From the NCBI GenBank assembly GCA_051004815.1, contig JBPCJY010000133.1, positions 1 through 19,822 of the forward strand: DNA of 19,822 nt, written 5' to 3'. This document shows positions 6,969 through 14,575 of the stretch, one piece after another. The notes beneath the pieces are model-generated. The model was given only the letters and a program-made list of their open reading frames with translations. It did not search any database and had not been told where the DNA came from. This DNA comes from JBBQXY01 sp051004815. GTDB taxonomy: Bacteria; Chloroflexota; Ktedonobacteria; Ktedonobacterales; Ktedonobacteraceae. Made by a program: the position numbers and the translations under genes. Each line of letters begins with the position of its first letter. The stretch's first letter is position 1.

Positions 6969-7819
6969 ATCAACTGCTCTAATGCAGTCTGTAGCTCCTG
7001 AGGATGAGTGAGGACAGGATAGATATGTAAGCCGGTCGCTTGCTGCAAACGTTCAAGTGCTGAGTGATCCTGGGGATTGAGCATGGCTACGGTGAGGATA
7101 TTGCGCTCGCGGCCCACGGGATAGCAATGAAGCTCCTGGGCGAGTTTGGGGTTTACCAGTTGTTGTACCCGCTCAGGGCGTTTACGCGGCAGAAGCGAAA
7201 GATACGGTATGCCCAACTTTCGCGCTAACGCCGAGAACTCACTTTCCGCCTCGTCAGGTAGCGTCTGTTGTGTTGGACGTAGCGCGGTTTTGCGTACTGG
7301 CCGTTCGGACAAGGTGGTCGAACTTTGGCTCACGTTGTTGGCTGCCTCGATAAATGCTTCGATAGTAGTGGAGGGTGATGGGTAAGCACCATGCCCGATG
7401 ACGATAGAATGTGGGCGTAGTACTTCAGCATCGATGGTATTATGGATGCGCCAGAGGAGGGCATCCCATAAACGGCTCTCCACAATCTGTCCCCCTTGCA
7501 GATTGGCCCCCAGTAACAGGAAGTACAAAGTGTTAGCGTGGAGGAATACAACATCGGTTTTGCGCACCAATGTTCGCAAGCTATTCAGTAAATAGAGCGT
7601 ACTGGTAGTGGCGTCAGCGTATAAAGGTCGGCCACCACCACTTGTCTTGTCATCGGTATCAAAATAGAGTGTAATAGCTACCAGGGCGACCTGTTCCACG
7701 CGTGTCGTGGTAAGATGTTGCGCCATTGCCGCAAGATCATGCGTTGTCTCAATCGTCTCATACATATACTGCTGCATTGTATGCTCCATCAGTACATGAG
7801 AGGTGGCTTCATTGCTCAT
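6965..7819 (-). CDS. Degenerate GGDEF-like domain fused to a T2SSE_N (MshEN-like) domain
   Basis: The 284-residue protein has two parts. Residues about 40-165 follow the diguanylate-cyclase fold pattern: a VRKTDVVFLHANTLYFLLL strand pair where the GGDEF loop should be, and IVIGHGAYPSP followed by EAFIEAAN at the end of the domain. The GGDEF motif itself is missing, so catalysis is unlikely. Residues about 195-284 match the N-terminal domain of type II secretion/type IV pilus ATPases (LARKLGIPYLSL, LVNPKLAQELHCYPVGRE, ILTVAMLNPQD, PVLTHPQELQTAL). Relatives of that domain bind c-di-GMP, but no ATPase follows here. AAGGAG precedes the ATG. A cytoplasmic nucleotide sensor or adaptor is inferred; its partner is unknown. 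Confidence 0.6.
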   Translation of the reverse strand: MSNEATSHVLMEHTMQQYMYETIETTHDLAAMAQHLTTTRVEQVALVAITLYFDTDDKTSGGGRPLYADATTSTLYLLNSLRTLVRKTDVVFLHANTLYFLLLGANLQGGQIVESRLWDALLWRIHNTIDAEVLRPHSIVIGHGAYPSPSTTIEAFIEAANNVSQSSTTLSERPVRKTALRPTQQTLPDEAESEFSALARKLGIPYLSLLPRKRPERVQQLVNPKLAQELHCYPVGRERNILTVAMLNPQDHSALERLQQATGLHIYPVLTHPQELQTALEQLI

Positions 7820-7839
7820 CCCCAGCTCCTTAAAAATAT

Positions 7840-7871
7840 GTAATATGCGCCTGCGTTGTAACTAATATTAC
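7840..7871. promoter_or_regulatory. Inverted repeat upstream of the GGDEF-like gene
   Basis: GTAATAT (7840-7846) and ATATTAC (7865-7871) are exact inverted copies 18 bases apart, 21-52 bases upstream of the minus-strand start at 7819. The position suits an operator overlapping a promoter, but short AT-rich matches like this can arise by chance. Confidence 0.3.
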
Positions 7872-7949
7872 ACGAGGGACACTGAGAATGAGACAGCAAT
7901 GCGGTTGCGTTTTTGTTAAGACTTGTGCGTTATGGTTAAGAAGAATGTA

Positions 7950-8780
7950 TTACCTGTTCGATTTGAGTGCGAATTGCTCGATGAGCGCGTGGAGAGGTTC
8001 CAGCACAGCATCGTATTGGGCTAACAACTGATCAGCCTGATGCATTAAATCAAAAAGCAAGGTTGCTACCGCGTCATCGTCTCCCGCTGCAAGAGCTTGA
8101 AAGCTGGGCAGTATATCGCCAAAGATGGCTCCTGCACTGTCCAGTACAATAGTGAAGGCTTCATCTAATTGAATGAGTGCCGGAATTGCTGGGGCCAGGT
8201 GGGAAAAGTGATCGACCAGCAGCGTCAAATCAGTATAGCTTTCTTGCCAGTTGGCCAGGCTCTCCATCACGGCTGTCAACGCCTGTTCCAGACGTTCATG
8301 GCTCAGGGTGTGCATCCACTCTTGTTCGTTTTCCTCGCTCGCTGAGGCGGACGTAGATGTTTTACGCGTTGGTGTTGCTCCACTGGTCATATCCAGTACA
8401 TCGAGCATGCATTCTGTGGCATCGCCGAGGAGATTGCACAATGGTTCCAGGCGGTTCAGGGTATATTTGATGGTTCTCAGTTTTGTCCAGATATGCTGAT
8501 GACGCAAGAGGTCTTCGAAGTGCGACTCGTCCGCAATCGGCGCGGATGATACACTGAGCAGATCGGGCAGCACCGTTCGATAGAGGTAATCTATCCGGCA
8601 AAAGAGGTGGCACAAGCTGAAACTCAGCACATCTATGTCATCGGCGTACGTGCGATTCTGAAAATAGGTCGCGATCTGTCCCAGAATGAGAGATAGGCCA
8701 ACGACTCCTAATTGGCGACCCTCATCGGCATCTTCGTTCCCAGTGTCGCGTCTGTCTTCTTTTGGTAGCTGACCCTTCAT
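7950..8780 (-). CDS. Conserved-looking helical protein of unknown function
   Basis: I do not recognise this 276-residue protein. It is acidic, appears almost entirely alpha-helical and is rich in Leu, Ala, Asp and Glu, without a signal peptide or clear membrane span. A low-complexity Ser/Thr/Ala/Glu linker (about residues 135-155) divides an N-terminal half containing several Cys and Tyr residues from a C-terminal half of repeated amphipathic helices. The coding call rests on length, codon use like its neighbours, absence of a competing frame, and a strong GGGAGAGGTG ribosome binding site before the ATG. It lies between the GGDEF-like and Clp_N genes on the same strand with 80-130 base gaps, so co-transcription is possible but not shown. 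Confidence 0.65.
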   Translation of the reverse strand: MKGQLPKEDRRDTGNEDADEGRQLGVVGLSLILGQIATYFQNRTYADDIDVLSFSLCHLFCRIDYLYRTVLPDLLSVSSAPIADESHFEDLLRHQHIWTKLRTIKYTLNRLEPLCNLLGDATECMLDVLDMTSGATPTRKTSTSASASEENEQEWMHTLSHERLEQALTAVMESLANWQESYTDLTLLVDHFSHLAPAIPALIQLDEAFTIVLDSAGAIFGDILPSFQALAAGDDDAVATLLFDLMHQADQLLAQYDAVLEPLHALIEQFALKSNR

Positions 8781-8861
8781 AACACACCTCTCCCACGTTA
8801 CACTATTGCACTATGCTCTACCAAGTATTGTACTGTCGGGCCCATAGCAAGCAACAAGTAT

Positions 8862-9899
8862 TTACGAATCTTGTTGTCCGCGCAGTTGTTGCAGCGTTTT
8901 CTCGCGCACCTTTTGCCCGGTGACGCCGAGGCTCTCGATCACGCCAACAGCAATGCCTTCGCCTTCGCGGACGATACCTAAGAGGATATGTTCCGTGCCG
9001 ATGATGGAATGGCCCAGGCGGCTCGCCTCGTCAATGGCCAGGGCGATTACCTTCTTGGCGTGTGGTGTGAGTCCAATCTCGCCAAGCACAATGCGATCTC
9101 CCCGTCCAATAATGGACTCAACCGCGCCGCGTGTTTTGTGTAAATCTATGCCGAGACGCTGCAATATCTGCGCGGCCATTGTCCAGTTTGCACGTAAGAG
9201 GCCAAGTAACAGATGTTCTGTGCCGATATAACTGTGTTGCAGGAGTTGTGCCTCCTCCTGGGCAAATGCCAACGCTCGTCGACTATCGGCTGTAAACTTG
9301 TTAAGCTTTCCCGTGTCGCCCGTCAAGTCGGAAGAGCCGAGTTTATACGGAGCAATAATTTCCGCGGGAGTCGTGAATGTGTAGCTCTCTTGCTCAACAA
9401 CTTCACCGTCTTCTTCAACGAGGAGTGTTTTGTCTTGAGCGTCAGGTCTTTGACTGAGTACCCTTATCGTCTCCGTGCGCACTTTTTCCAGATTAACACC
9501 CAGGCTTTCGAGGACGCCCGCCGCGATGCCCTCGCCTTCTCGTATCATGCCCAGCAGGAGATGCTCGGTGCCAATATAACGGTGATGCATATGGCGAGCT
9601 TCGTCTACCGCCAGCTCGATCACTTTCTTGGCGCGTGGGGTAAGTCCGATCTCACCAAGCAGCACAAGACGATCGCCGCGTCCAATAATAAATTCAACGG
9701 CACCGCGTGCTTTCAGTATTTCTACGCCCAGGTTTGCTAAGACTTTGGCGGCAACGCTATCTTCCACGCGCAGTAGACCGAGCAGGAGGTGTTCCGTACC
9801 GATGTAATTATGCTGAAAGCGTTGGGCCTCTTCCTGCGCGTACTGTAACACTTTACGGGCACGTTCTGTAAATTTGTCAAACCGATCTCTGCTACTCAT
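8862..9899 (-). CDS. Tandem Clp_N-domain protein without an AAA+ ATPase
   Basis: The 345-residue protein consists of two complete ClpC-type N-terminal domains (about residues 8-150 and 206-340). Each is built of two helical repeats, so the GTEH(L/I)LLG motif appears four times. The two domains are clearly duplicates: both carry FAQEEAQ- or YAQEEAQ-like helices, RGAVE(F/S)IIGRGDR, LGEIGLTP and REGEGIA. An acidic, Glu-rich linker (about 151-205) joins them. No Walker motif or AAA+ module is present, unlike ClpC, which is over 800 residues long. In ClpC and ClpA this domain binds adaptors and substrates, for example McsB-marked proteins, so a free double domain could act as adaptor, decoy or regulator of Clp proteolysis. 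GAGAGG lies nine bases before the ATG. Confidence 0.9.
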   Translation of the reverse strand: MSSRDRFDKFTERARKVLQYAQEEAQRFQHNYIGTEHLLLGLLRVEDSVAAKVLANLGVEILKARGAVEFIIGRGDRLVLLGEIGLTPRAKKVIELAVDEARHMHHRYIGTEHLLLGMIREGEGIAAGVLESLGVNLEKVRTETIRVLSQRPDAQDKTLLVEEDGEVVEQESYTFTTPAEIIAPYKLGSSDLTGDTGKLNKFTADSRRALAFAQEEAQLLQHSYIGTEHLLLGLLRANWTMAAQILQRLGIDLHKTRGAVESIIGRGDRIVLGEIGLTPHAKKVIALAIDEASRLGHSIIGTEHILLGIVREGEGIAVGVIESLGVTGQKVREKTLQQLRGQQDS

Positions 9900-10282
9900 C
9901 TCTTTTGGCCTCTCTTCTGTTCCGCTAAAATGATGTGAGATAATTACAGTGGAAGTGACATAGTCGGTGGATGCCTATGTGTGACGCGACGATCTAGCAA
10001 AAACGATGGGAAAGGAAACAACTACTCAAGCATATCACTCAACTGTACATGTTAGCAATGGTTGTTTTGCTCGTGCATTTCATTTTTTTGCCAAAGGAAG
10101 GAGGGTGTGAGTATCCGCTCTGGCAAATTCTTCATCATTGCCCACCGTGCGTGTGATAAGTTATTCTTGTCAAATAATTGGGCCTATATTTACGTCTTTT
10201 CCCATTGATCTCCTCTTGCACCAACCCTTCTTAATATGGTAACACTAAAACAGAACGCGCTAAATGTGAGAGGAATACGCCG
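9900..10282. other. Divergent intergenic region
   Basis: This 383-base stretch separates the minus-strand Clp_N gene from the plus-strand acyl-CoA dehydrogenase and must hold promoters for both. I see no convincing -35/-10 pair, strong inverted repeat or small gene. The right half is AT-rich. GAGAGGA at 10268-10274 is the ribosome binding site for the GTG start at 10283. Confidence 0.55.
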
Positions 10283-11428
10283 GTGAAATTTGATCTCAAC
10301 GAAGAGCAATTAGAGATACGCGACATGGTACGTCGCTTTACGGAACAAGAAATTACGCCTCGGGCTGAGGCTTGGGATGAGCAGAATCACTTCCCACGCG
10401 AAATTTATAGCAAGATGGCTGAATTGGGCCTGATGGGCATGGCTACTGCCGAAGAGTACGGCGGCAGCAGCTTGGGCCGTTTCGAGGGAGCATTGGTCTA
10501 CGAGGAACTGGCGCGAGGCGATATGGCCACCGCCGTCGGCCTTTCCGTTCACAATATGGTGACTGGCTCAATTGCCCGCTTTGGCGACACAGAGCAACGT
10601 CAACGTTGGGTCGCACCCCTGGCTACTGGAGAACTATTGGGTGCATTTTCGCTCAGCGAAGCAGGATCAGGTTCGGACGCGGCCAGCTTGCAATGCCGGG
10701 CGGAGAGCCGCAACGGCGACTATGTTATCAATGGTGCTAAGATGTGGGTCACGAATGCCGGTGAGGCCGATGCCTATTTATTGATGGCTCGCACCAGCGC
10801 GGGCAAGGGTGCGGCAGGCATCACTTGCTTTGTGGTTGACAAAGGCACGCCCGGTTTCTCCTTCGGCAAAACCGAGCGCAAAATGGGCCTGCACTCCTCG
10901 CCCACGCGTGAACTCATCTTTGAAGATTGCATGATATCCTCAGCTAATCGTCTCGGTGAAGAGGGCCAGGGTTTCAAAATCGCCCTCTCTTCCCTGGATG
11001 GCGGACGTGTCAATATTGGCGCGGTGGCCGTGGGCGTCGCACAGGCAGCCTTCGAGGTCGCGTGCAATCACGCACGCGAACGGCAGCAATTTGGCCATCC
11101 CATCGGAGCTTTCCAGGGCATCCAGTTCATGCTGGCCGACATGGCGATGAAGATCGAGGCCAGTCGTTTGCTGGTCTACGAGGCTGCCTATAAGCTCGAT
11201 GCGGGCCAGCGTGCAGGCATGTCAGCGGCAATGGCCAAATGTTTCGCCACCGACACCGCCATGGAAGTCACCACTAACGCGGTGCAGGTGCTCGGTGGTT
11301 CCGGCTATGTGCGCGACTACCCCGTGGAACGCTACATGCGCGACGTTAAAGTCGCGCAAATATTCGAAGGCACGAACCAGATTCAAAGAATTGTCATTGC
11401 CAGGGCGTTATTAGGGAATATGCGCTAG
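10283..11428 (+). CDS. Acyl-CoA dehydrogenase
   Basis: This FAD flavoprotein introduces the 2,3-trans double bond into acyl-CoA, the first step of beta-oxidation, and passes electrons to ETF. At 381 residues it is a normal short/medium-chain family member. The first signature, LSEAGSGSDA, lies near residues 126-135. The second region runs from VLGGSGYVRDYPVERYMRD to IFEGTNQIQR, in which E362 is the predicted catalytic base, as in medium-chain and butyryl-CoA dehydrogenases. The start is GTG, supported by GAGAGGA eight bases upstream. It is separated from the fadA/fadN-like operon by about 4.6 kb and read in the opposite direction, so the two would need separate control. A branched-chain or butyryl-CoA substrate is equally possible; sequence alone does not decide. 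Confidence 0.95.
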   Translation: MKFDLNEEQLEIRDMVRRFTEQEITPRAEAWDEQNHFPREIYSKMAELGLMGMATAEEYGGSSLGRFEGALVYEELARGDMATAVGLSVHNMVTGSIARFGDTEQRQRWVAPLATGELLGAFSLSEAGSGSDAASLQCRAESRNGDYVINGAKMWVTNAGEADAYLLMARTSAGKGAAGITCFVVDKGTPGFSFGKTERKMGLHSSPTRELIFEDCMISSANRLGEEGQGFKIALSSLDGGRVNIGAVAVGVAQAAFEVACNHARERQQFGHPIGAFQGIQFMLADMAMKIEASRLLVYEAAYKLDAGQRAGMSAAMAKCFATDTAMEVTTNAVQVLGGSGYVRDYPVERYMRDVKVAQIFEGTNQIQRIVIARALLGNMR

Positions 11429-11520
11429 CTGAACTCCTCCAAATGGTTGAGGTTATAGTTAAGAAACGATGAAGGTCGTGGGAGTATGGTACTACTTTCT
11501 ACCTCAACATGCTCAAAAAA

Positions 11521-11552
11521 TTGACGGATAGAAGTCTATTTAGGTAGACTTC
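11521..11552 (+). promoter_or_regulatory. Candidate promoter containing a palindrome
   Basis: TTGACG (11521-11526) and TAGACT (11545-11550) are spaced by 18 bases. An exact inverted repeat, GAAGTCTA (11531-11538) and TAGACTTC (11545-11552), occupies the spacer and -10 region. This is the usual place for a repressor operator. It lies about 50-75 bases upstream of the lytic transglycosylase start. The -10 box is weak. Confidence 0.4.
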
Positions 11553-11597
11553 CCAACAGTGATGTTATTCGTAGGTTTAATGAGTGATGAGGTACGT

Positions 11598-12563
11598 ATG
11601 CCACAATTTCACCCCTTTCCGTCATTTCAAGACGTGCAAACACCTGATATGGCTGGAGAGCAGTCAAAAGAAGTCCCGGTTACCCCATCCGCTACCAACA
11701 CCAACCCACTTCTTGTATTTATCGCCAACCCACAACCGGGTACAACGACCGAGCAGTTACCCAATATCTTACGTCCATTTCCGTTTGCACGTACCGATCA
11801 ACTCCAAAATGTAACGACTGCGTTACGTGTGACGTCGACCACGGGCCGTAGTGTACGCATTCCTGGCTCACGCAAGCGGCAACCTGCTACTCCCGTGACG
11901 GAGGATTTGCCGCACATACGCTCTGCCATGAGTCCACGTCTGCGACATGGCATCGTGCTTGTCTCGGCCCTCCTGATCGTGATTACGACACTGCTGTACT
12001 TAACGCCACTGGACAATGGGCAAGGTGGCTTTACCTTCTTCAAAGGTTTTAGCAATTGGGTTCAAGCTCAACAGGCAAACTGGCAATTCGGGTCACACTT
12101 TGTGCAGGTGGCACAGAGTAATCCTGTGCAGAATAATCCACAGCCGATTGTTCCGCCTCCTGTGACACTGCCCACAAGTGCGTATGTCGCTATAGCGCAA
12201 CAGGATGCCATTAACGCGGGCATTTCACCCGATTATTTCGCACGTCAAATAAACCAGGAGAGCGGTTTCAATCCCAGAGCTTACTCGCCCGGCGGTGCCG
12301 AAGGCATCGCCCAGTTTGAGCCTGGAACCGCCGCTGGGCTGGGCATCAATCCGTGGGACCCGGTGGCCTCATTGAATGCCGCCGCACATCTCATGGCCAA
12401 CTATAATAAAAATTATGGCGGTAACTACGCCATGGCACTCGCAGCTTACAATGGTGGCTCCGGTACCGTCCAATACGCCATTAATGCCTGTGGCGCGTCT
12501 AATTGGATGAATTGCCTCCCCGGTGAGACTCGCAACTATATCCACACAATCATGGGGATATAA
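11598..12563 (+). CDS. Membrane-anchored lytic transglycosylase (SLT domain)
   Basis: The protein is 321 residues from the chosen ATG. A Pro/Thr-rich cytoplasmic region (1-115) precedes one membrane helix (about 118-136), a short Gln/Pro-rich linker, and an extracytoplasmic Slt-type domain (about 194-321). The domain has the catalytic Glu E221 in INQESGFNPRAYSPGGAEG, then IAQFEPGTA, LAAYNGG and ETRNYIHTIMG, all family hallmarks. It would cleave peptidoglycan glycan strands to give 1,6-anhydromuramyl ends. The start is uncertain: GAGGT lies four bases before the ATG at 11598, while ATG at 11580 and 11562 and GTG at 11559 are also in frame. The N-terminal cytoplasmic segment of over 100 residues is unusually long for this family and may bind an internal partner. 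Confidence 0.88.
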   Translation: MPQFHPFPSFQDVQTPDMAGEQSKEVPVTPSATNTNPLLVFIANPQPGTTTEQLPNILRPFPFARTDQLQNVTTALRVTSTTGRSVRIPGSRKRQPATPVTEDLPHIRSAMSPRLRHGIVLVSALLIVITTLLYLTPLDNGQGGFTFFKGFSNWVQAQQANWQFGSHFVQVAQSNPVQNNPQPIVPPPVTLPTSAYVAIAQQDAINAGISPDYFARQINQESGFNPRAYSPGGAEGIAQFEPGTAAGLGINPWDPVASLNAAAHLMANYNKNYGGNYAMALAAYNGGSGTVQYAINACGASNWMNCLPGETRNYIHTIMGI

Positions 12564-12590
12564 CAAAAGCATAATTGCAACAGGAAAGAT

Positions 12591-12783
12591 AAGGCCCCAC
12601 CAGCAACCACAACGATTGCCAGACATTTGGAGAGAAGACTGTCCGCTCACGGACAGGAGAGGGATTCAGCCTGTCATTCTGAGCGCCGCGAAGAATCTCT
12701 CGCTCGCCCAGGTGCAGATTCTTCGCTGCGCTCAGAATGACAGGCTTCTCTCCAAATGTCTGAACGGTTGCTGGTGGGGCCTT
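12591..12783. repeat. Composite palindromic repeat, copy 2 of the GTCATYCTGAGCG family
   Basis: Three nested inverted repeats are visible: outer 12591-12608/12766-12783 (exact), middle 12620-12637/12745-12762 (exact), and the core 12670-12698/12716-12744 with one mismatch. A small extra hairpin, CTGTCCG/CGGACAG, lies at 12639-12656. The element fills most of the gap between the transglycosylase and methyltransferase genes (12564-12958), where I see no other gene. Confidence 0.88.
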
Positions 12784-12869
12784 CATCTTTTCTGCTGCGA
12801 CAACCAGACTTTGACATCTCCCTCTCTTTTACATTGTTAATACGAAAGTACCACAATGTATTACGTATA

Positions 12870-12898
12870 TTGCTTCCTCGTGTATTGCATGTTATACT
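12870..12898 (+). promoter_or_regulatory. Sigma-70-like promoter for the methyltransferase gene
   Basis: TTGCTT (12870-12875), 17 bases, then TATACT (12893-12898) gives a good spacing and a near-consensus -10, about 60 bases upstream of the ATG at 12959. Confidence 0.6.
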
Positions 12899-12958
12899 CA
12901 CTTTAGTGTATATGAACAGTCGAAATCTTCTTTTTGTCGTATTGATAGGGGAAGCGTC

Positions 12959-13861
12959 ATGGTAGTTAATAGTCTTGTGCATGTCAACGAGTGCGGTTTA
13001 CCGTTGAACGCAATCGAGTGGTTAGAGACACATCACGCCAGTAAGGCTCGCGAACGTGAACAAATGATTCGCGATCTCCATCTTAAAGCGGGTAGTCTCG
13101 TGGTTGATGCGGGTTGTGGCCCAGGTTTATGGACGCCTCTTCTCGCTCGTGCTCTTGGCCCAAAGGGCCGCATCATAGGCGTAGATATTTCAGCGGAAGC
13201 GTTAGTCACCGCCCAACGACGCAGTCAAGGCAAATCGTACCGCCGTCAGGTACAATATAAATGCGCGGCACTGGAACAGCTACCCATTGCTCCGGGCAGT
13301 GCCGACGCTATTTTTAGCGCGAATGTCAGCCAGTATCTGCCAGAGCCGGTAAACACGTTTGCCGCCATGGGTAATTATTTAGCCGATGGCGGGCGCATCG
13401 TCATTAAGGATATTGATTTCGGGACGATGCGCTTCTACAATGTTGATGCTGATTTGCAAACGCGTGTATTGCGTGCTCGTGAGGATTGGGAACGTGTGCG
13501 TGTGCAGGAAGGGTACGCCTTCGAGGATAGTTGGGTCGGCTCTAAACTGGCGAATTACTTGCATGCTGCTGGCTACGAAAATGTGCAAGCGAAAAGCTAC
13601 CGTATCCTTCGTAAATATCCCTTACCCAAAGATTTCCGCTTTTACCTCCAGGGCATCGCCCAGTGGTTTGTCTGTGAAGACGCTCCTTTCCTCAGCAATG
13701 AGGATACACAACGTTGGCTACAGTGTTTCCTTGACGGGCCGCACAATGTGCTGGATCAAGAGACATTTCTTAGCGAAGAAATCGAGTATATCGCCACCGG
13801 TGTTTGGCGTAATCGCTCGTCCTCTACCGTGCGTTACTTTGATATGCACCAAAAGCATTAA
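12959..13861 (+). CDS. Class I SAM-dependent methyltransferase
   Basis: The 300-residue protein has a Rossmann methyltransferase core at about residues 40-155. Motif I is VVDAGCGPG (48-56), the acidic end of the second strand is GVDIS (D76), CAALEQLPIAPGSADAIF is the motif II region, and LADGGRIVIKDID is the motif III strand. The C-terminal half (about 160-300), rich in Trp and Phe, is probably the substrate-recognition part and is not recognised. GGGGAAG at 12948-12954 supports the ATG. The gene appears to be a single transcription unit, with a promoter at 12870-12898 and a bidirectional terminator-like hairpin at 13971-14000. The substrate cannot be told; UbiE-, biotin- or small-molecule-type methylation are all possible. 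Confidence 0.88.
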   Translation: MVVNSLVHVNECGLPLNAIEWLETHHASKAREREQMIRDLHLKAGSLVVDAGCGPGLWTPLLARALGPKGRIIGVDISAEALVTAQRRSQGKSYRRQVQYKCAALEQLPIAPGSADAIFSANVSQYLPEPVNTFAAMGNYLADGGRIVIKDIDFGTMRFYNVDADLQTRVLRAREDWERVRVQEGYAFEDSWVGSKLANYLHAAGYENVQAKSYRILRKYPLPKDFRFYLQGIAQWFVCEDAPFLSNEDTQRWLQCFLDGPHNVLDQETFLSEEIEYIATGVWRNRSSSTVRYFDMHQKH

Positions 13862-13864
13862 AGG

Positions 13865-13892
13865 CCAGGGCGTACCCTTGCGGTCGCCCTGG
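13865..13892. repeat. CCAGGGCG hairpin repeat
   Basis: CCAGGGCG (13865-13872) pairs with CGCCCTGG (13885-13892) around a 12-base loop that holds CCCTTGCG, the inverse of the loop at 5857-5868. It begins three bases after the methyltransferase stop codon. Confidence 0.75.
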
Positions 13893-13896
13893 TGGG

Positions 13897-13947
13897 TATA
13901 GAAACGAACCCCTGCTACGCCACGCGTAGCAGGGGTTCGTTTCTATA
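13897..13947. repeat. Perfect 24-bp hairpin
   Basis: Bases 13897-13920 are the exact reverse complement of 13924-13947, leaving a 3-base loop (CAC). The stem contains CAGGGGTTCG on its right arm. No T-tract follows. It lies between two other hairpins downstream of the methyltransferase. Confidence 0.85.
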
Positions 13948-13970
13948 TGCCTGGATGCTTTCCAACAAAC

Positions 13971-14000
13971 GACAAAATGACCTATCAAGGTCATTTTGTC
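13971..14000. terminator. Bidirectional terminator-like hairpin
   Basis: GACAAAATGACCT (13971-13983) pairs exactly with AGGTCATTTTGTC (13988-14000) around ATCA. The A-run on the left and T-run on the right give a terminator form in both directions. That suits its place between the convergent methyltransferase and small minus-strand gene. Confidence 0.6.
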
Positions 14001-14022
14001 TACCATCCTCATCTACAATGCC

Positions 14023-14253
14023 TTAGTGGGTATTGTTCAACTGCTCCGCTATCATGGCTATTGCGATATCACCTACTAACGATTGGAGTTGACCATGAAG
14101 CTGTCCCATATTTTCCATTCGTGTGGTGATAAACTCATGTTTCGAAGTTCCGTAAGCCAGACCGCTTATGCCACGTTGCGCGGCCTCGTATTCCGCACTG
14201 ATTTGTGAAAGTAGCCTTGCCACTTCACTTCGTTGTTCATGAGCTCCAAGCAT
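14023..14253 (-). CDS. Small protein of unknown function (76 residues)
   Basis: I do not recognise this protein. It is a short, mostly helical, soluble-looking protein: a charged N-terminus (EQRSEVARLLSQISAEYEAA), a small Gly-rich turn (GISGLAYGTSKHEF), then a Met/Gln-rich helix ending in hydrophobic residues. The ATG at 14253 is strongly supported by GGGAAGGA directly upstream. A longer in-frame version starting at 14352 adds a Cys- and Phe-rich stretch and has no ribosome binding site. The stop is followed by the hairpin at 13971-14000. The well-formed signals make it likely to be real despite its length. Confidence 0.65.
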   Translation of the reverse strand: MLGAHEQRSEVARLLSQISAEYEAAQRGISGLAYGTSKHEFITTRMENMGQLHGQLQSLVGDIAIAMIAEQLNNTH

Positions 14254-14575
14254 GGTCCTTCCCTTTCTGATGGTGCATCTCTGGGCAACGTTAAATAGAG
14301 ATTGATCGAACACGATATAACAAAAATAGCATGTTGTGTTTACAATGTGCATTACTTGTTAGAAACATCAAGCATTATGCACATCCATAGTATGCATGAT
14401 AACATATCTTCTTGTCTAGTGGTAAAATGCCTTTTTTCCATGTATTTGTTCGTTTTCACAAGATATTAACATCTTTCTATCAATGTAGCTACATCTATGT
14501 ACACAATGTTGGAGCGCAATCAGAGTATTCCTACCATAGAAGACGCAAAAGAATGCTCTCATTAAAAAATGGGGA
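14254..14575. other. AT-rich intergenic stretch
   Basis: This 322-base region should hold the promoter of the small minus-strand gene. It is distinctly AT-rich. I see no RNA gene, no convincing promoter pair and no credible coding frame; the 75-codon plus-strand frame at 14412-14639 starts without a ribosome binding site and runs through the next hairpin. Confidence 0.5.

Noticed and set aside
9213..9740. Plus-strand reading frame of 175 codons opposite the Clp_N gene
   Set aside because: It is antisense to a strongly recognised duplicated-domain protein; the frame arises from its codon bias.
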